Made by a program: the position numbers and the translations under genes. Under the pieces are notes generated by a model. It made no database searches, was not told the origin of the DNA, and was given only the letters and a program-made list of their open reading frames with translations. DNA of 64,000 nt from Mesorhizobium_B sp963522145 (lineage in GTDB: Bacteria; Pseudomonadota; Alphaproteobacteria; Rhizobiales; Rhizobiaceae): assembly GCA_963522145.1 (NCBI GenBank), contig CAUQXI010000001.1, positions 186,001 through 250,000 on the forward strand, given 5' to 3'. Within the stretch, counting starts at the first letter, position 1. Each line of letters begins with the position of its first letter. This document shows, one piece after another, positions 63,709-64,000 of this stretch.

Positions 63709-64000
63709 TCAGCGGGTGTGATACTTGGCGTCCACCTGGTCGATGGCGGAGACATTTCCAGCCGAGCGGCCCTGCGGATCGAACGTCTCCTTCAGAAACG
63801 CGTCGGCGATCGATTTCGCTAGTTCCGTGCCGATCACCCGTGCGCCCATCGTGATGATCTGGGCATTGTTGGACAGGGCAGCGCGTTCGGCCGAGTAGGT
63901 ATCATGGGTCAGCGCAGCGCGGATGCCCGGCACCTTGTTGGCCGAGATGCAGACGCCGATGCCCGTGCCGCACACCAGGATCGCCCGGTCATAGGTGCCG
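63709..64000 (-). CDS. rpiB: RpiB/LacAB-family sugar-phosphate isomerase, partial (cut by window edge)
   Basis: The last 97 codons of the gene lie in the window and end at TGA 63709. The frame reads from the right edge without a stop: GTYDRAILVCGTGIGVCISANKVPGIRAALTHDTYSAERAALSNNAQIITMGARVIGTELAKSIADAFL. CGTGIG is the phosphate-binding/active-site loop (Cys) of RpiB, and HDTYSAERAALSNNAQIITMG is the family signature. It interconverts ribose 5-phosphate and ribulose 5-phosphate; rhizobial relatives such as EryI act on erythrulose 4-phosphate. The N-terminus is outside. Confidence 0.9.
   Translation of the reverse strand, partial: GTYDRAILVCGTGIGVCISANKVPGIRAALTHDTYSAERAALSNNAQIITMGARVIGTELAKSIADAFLKETFDPQGRSAGNVSAIDQVDAKYHTR

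Overview
The window looks like chromosomal DNA of a Rhizobiales alphaproteobacterium, most likely Phyllobacteriaceae (Mesorhizobium/Aminobacter-like). The basis is high GC, GTG/TTG starts, chains of overlapping genes, many ABC importers with dedicated catabolic enzymes, and a GlpSTPQUV-type glycerol importer typical of rhizobia. Assignments come from reading motifs only. No insertion sequence, prophage, integrase or CRISPR array was recognised. Most of the window is accessory catabolism.

Layout. (a) 1-1407: the 5' part of a glycosyltransferase gene running off the left edge, then tRNA-Ser(CGA) and non-coding DNA. (b) 1408-7892, minus: operon of nitronate monooxygenase, SsuABC/TauABC-like importer, ADP-forming acyl-CoA synthetase and MaoC-like hydratase. 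(c) 8257-14933, plus, divergent from (b): DUF1116 (AllG/YlbE-like) protein, malonyl-CoA decarboxylase and malonyl-CoA synthetase in overlapping frames, then an FAD monooxygenase and an amidase. (d) 14921-23281: TIM-barrel amidohydrolase, flavin reductase, crotonase and GMC oxidoreductase on the minus strand; a LysR regulator divergent from a NicX-like dioxygenase, a cupin and an aldehyde dehydrogenase. Blocks b-d look like one catabolic island that could open a hydroxylated N-heterocycle and feed a malonyl unit to acetyl-CoA. (e) 23282-23964: non-coding, with a decayed EamA fragment. (f) 23965-33257: large MalT-type LuxR regulator divergent from an amidase plus Dpp-type importer. (g) 33639-36313: DUF1801 protein, RhtA-like exporter, zinc alcohol dehydrogenase.

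(h) 36423-43413: a probable guanidino-compound module: ureohydrolase-fold protein, amino-acid-type ABC importer, amidinotransferase/deiminase-fold enzyme, LysR regulator with a perfect dyad in its divergent promoter, and an N-carbamoyl amino-acid hydrolase. The deiminase-to-carbamoylase order fits guanidino to ureido to free amine. (i) 43649-44884: peptidase T. (j) 45147-55554: glycerol regulon glpR, glpD, glpSTPQUV, glpK, with three CTTTCG-type repeats spaced exactly 22 bp before glpD. (k) 55561-56505: second nitronate monooxygenase. (l) 56576-63375, minus: propionyl-CoA operon pccB, DUF4160, DUF2442, pccA, small exported protein, methylmalonyl-CoA mutase, the small DUF genes being embedded with overlapping reading frames. 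(m) 63709-64000: 3' part of an rpiB-family isomerase gene running off the right edge.

The most novel-looking points are the lone DUF1116 gene coupled to malonyl-CoA genes, the guanidino module, the phased glp repeats, the asymmetric GlpS/GlpT ATP sites and the DUF4160-DUF2442 pair inside the pcc operon.
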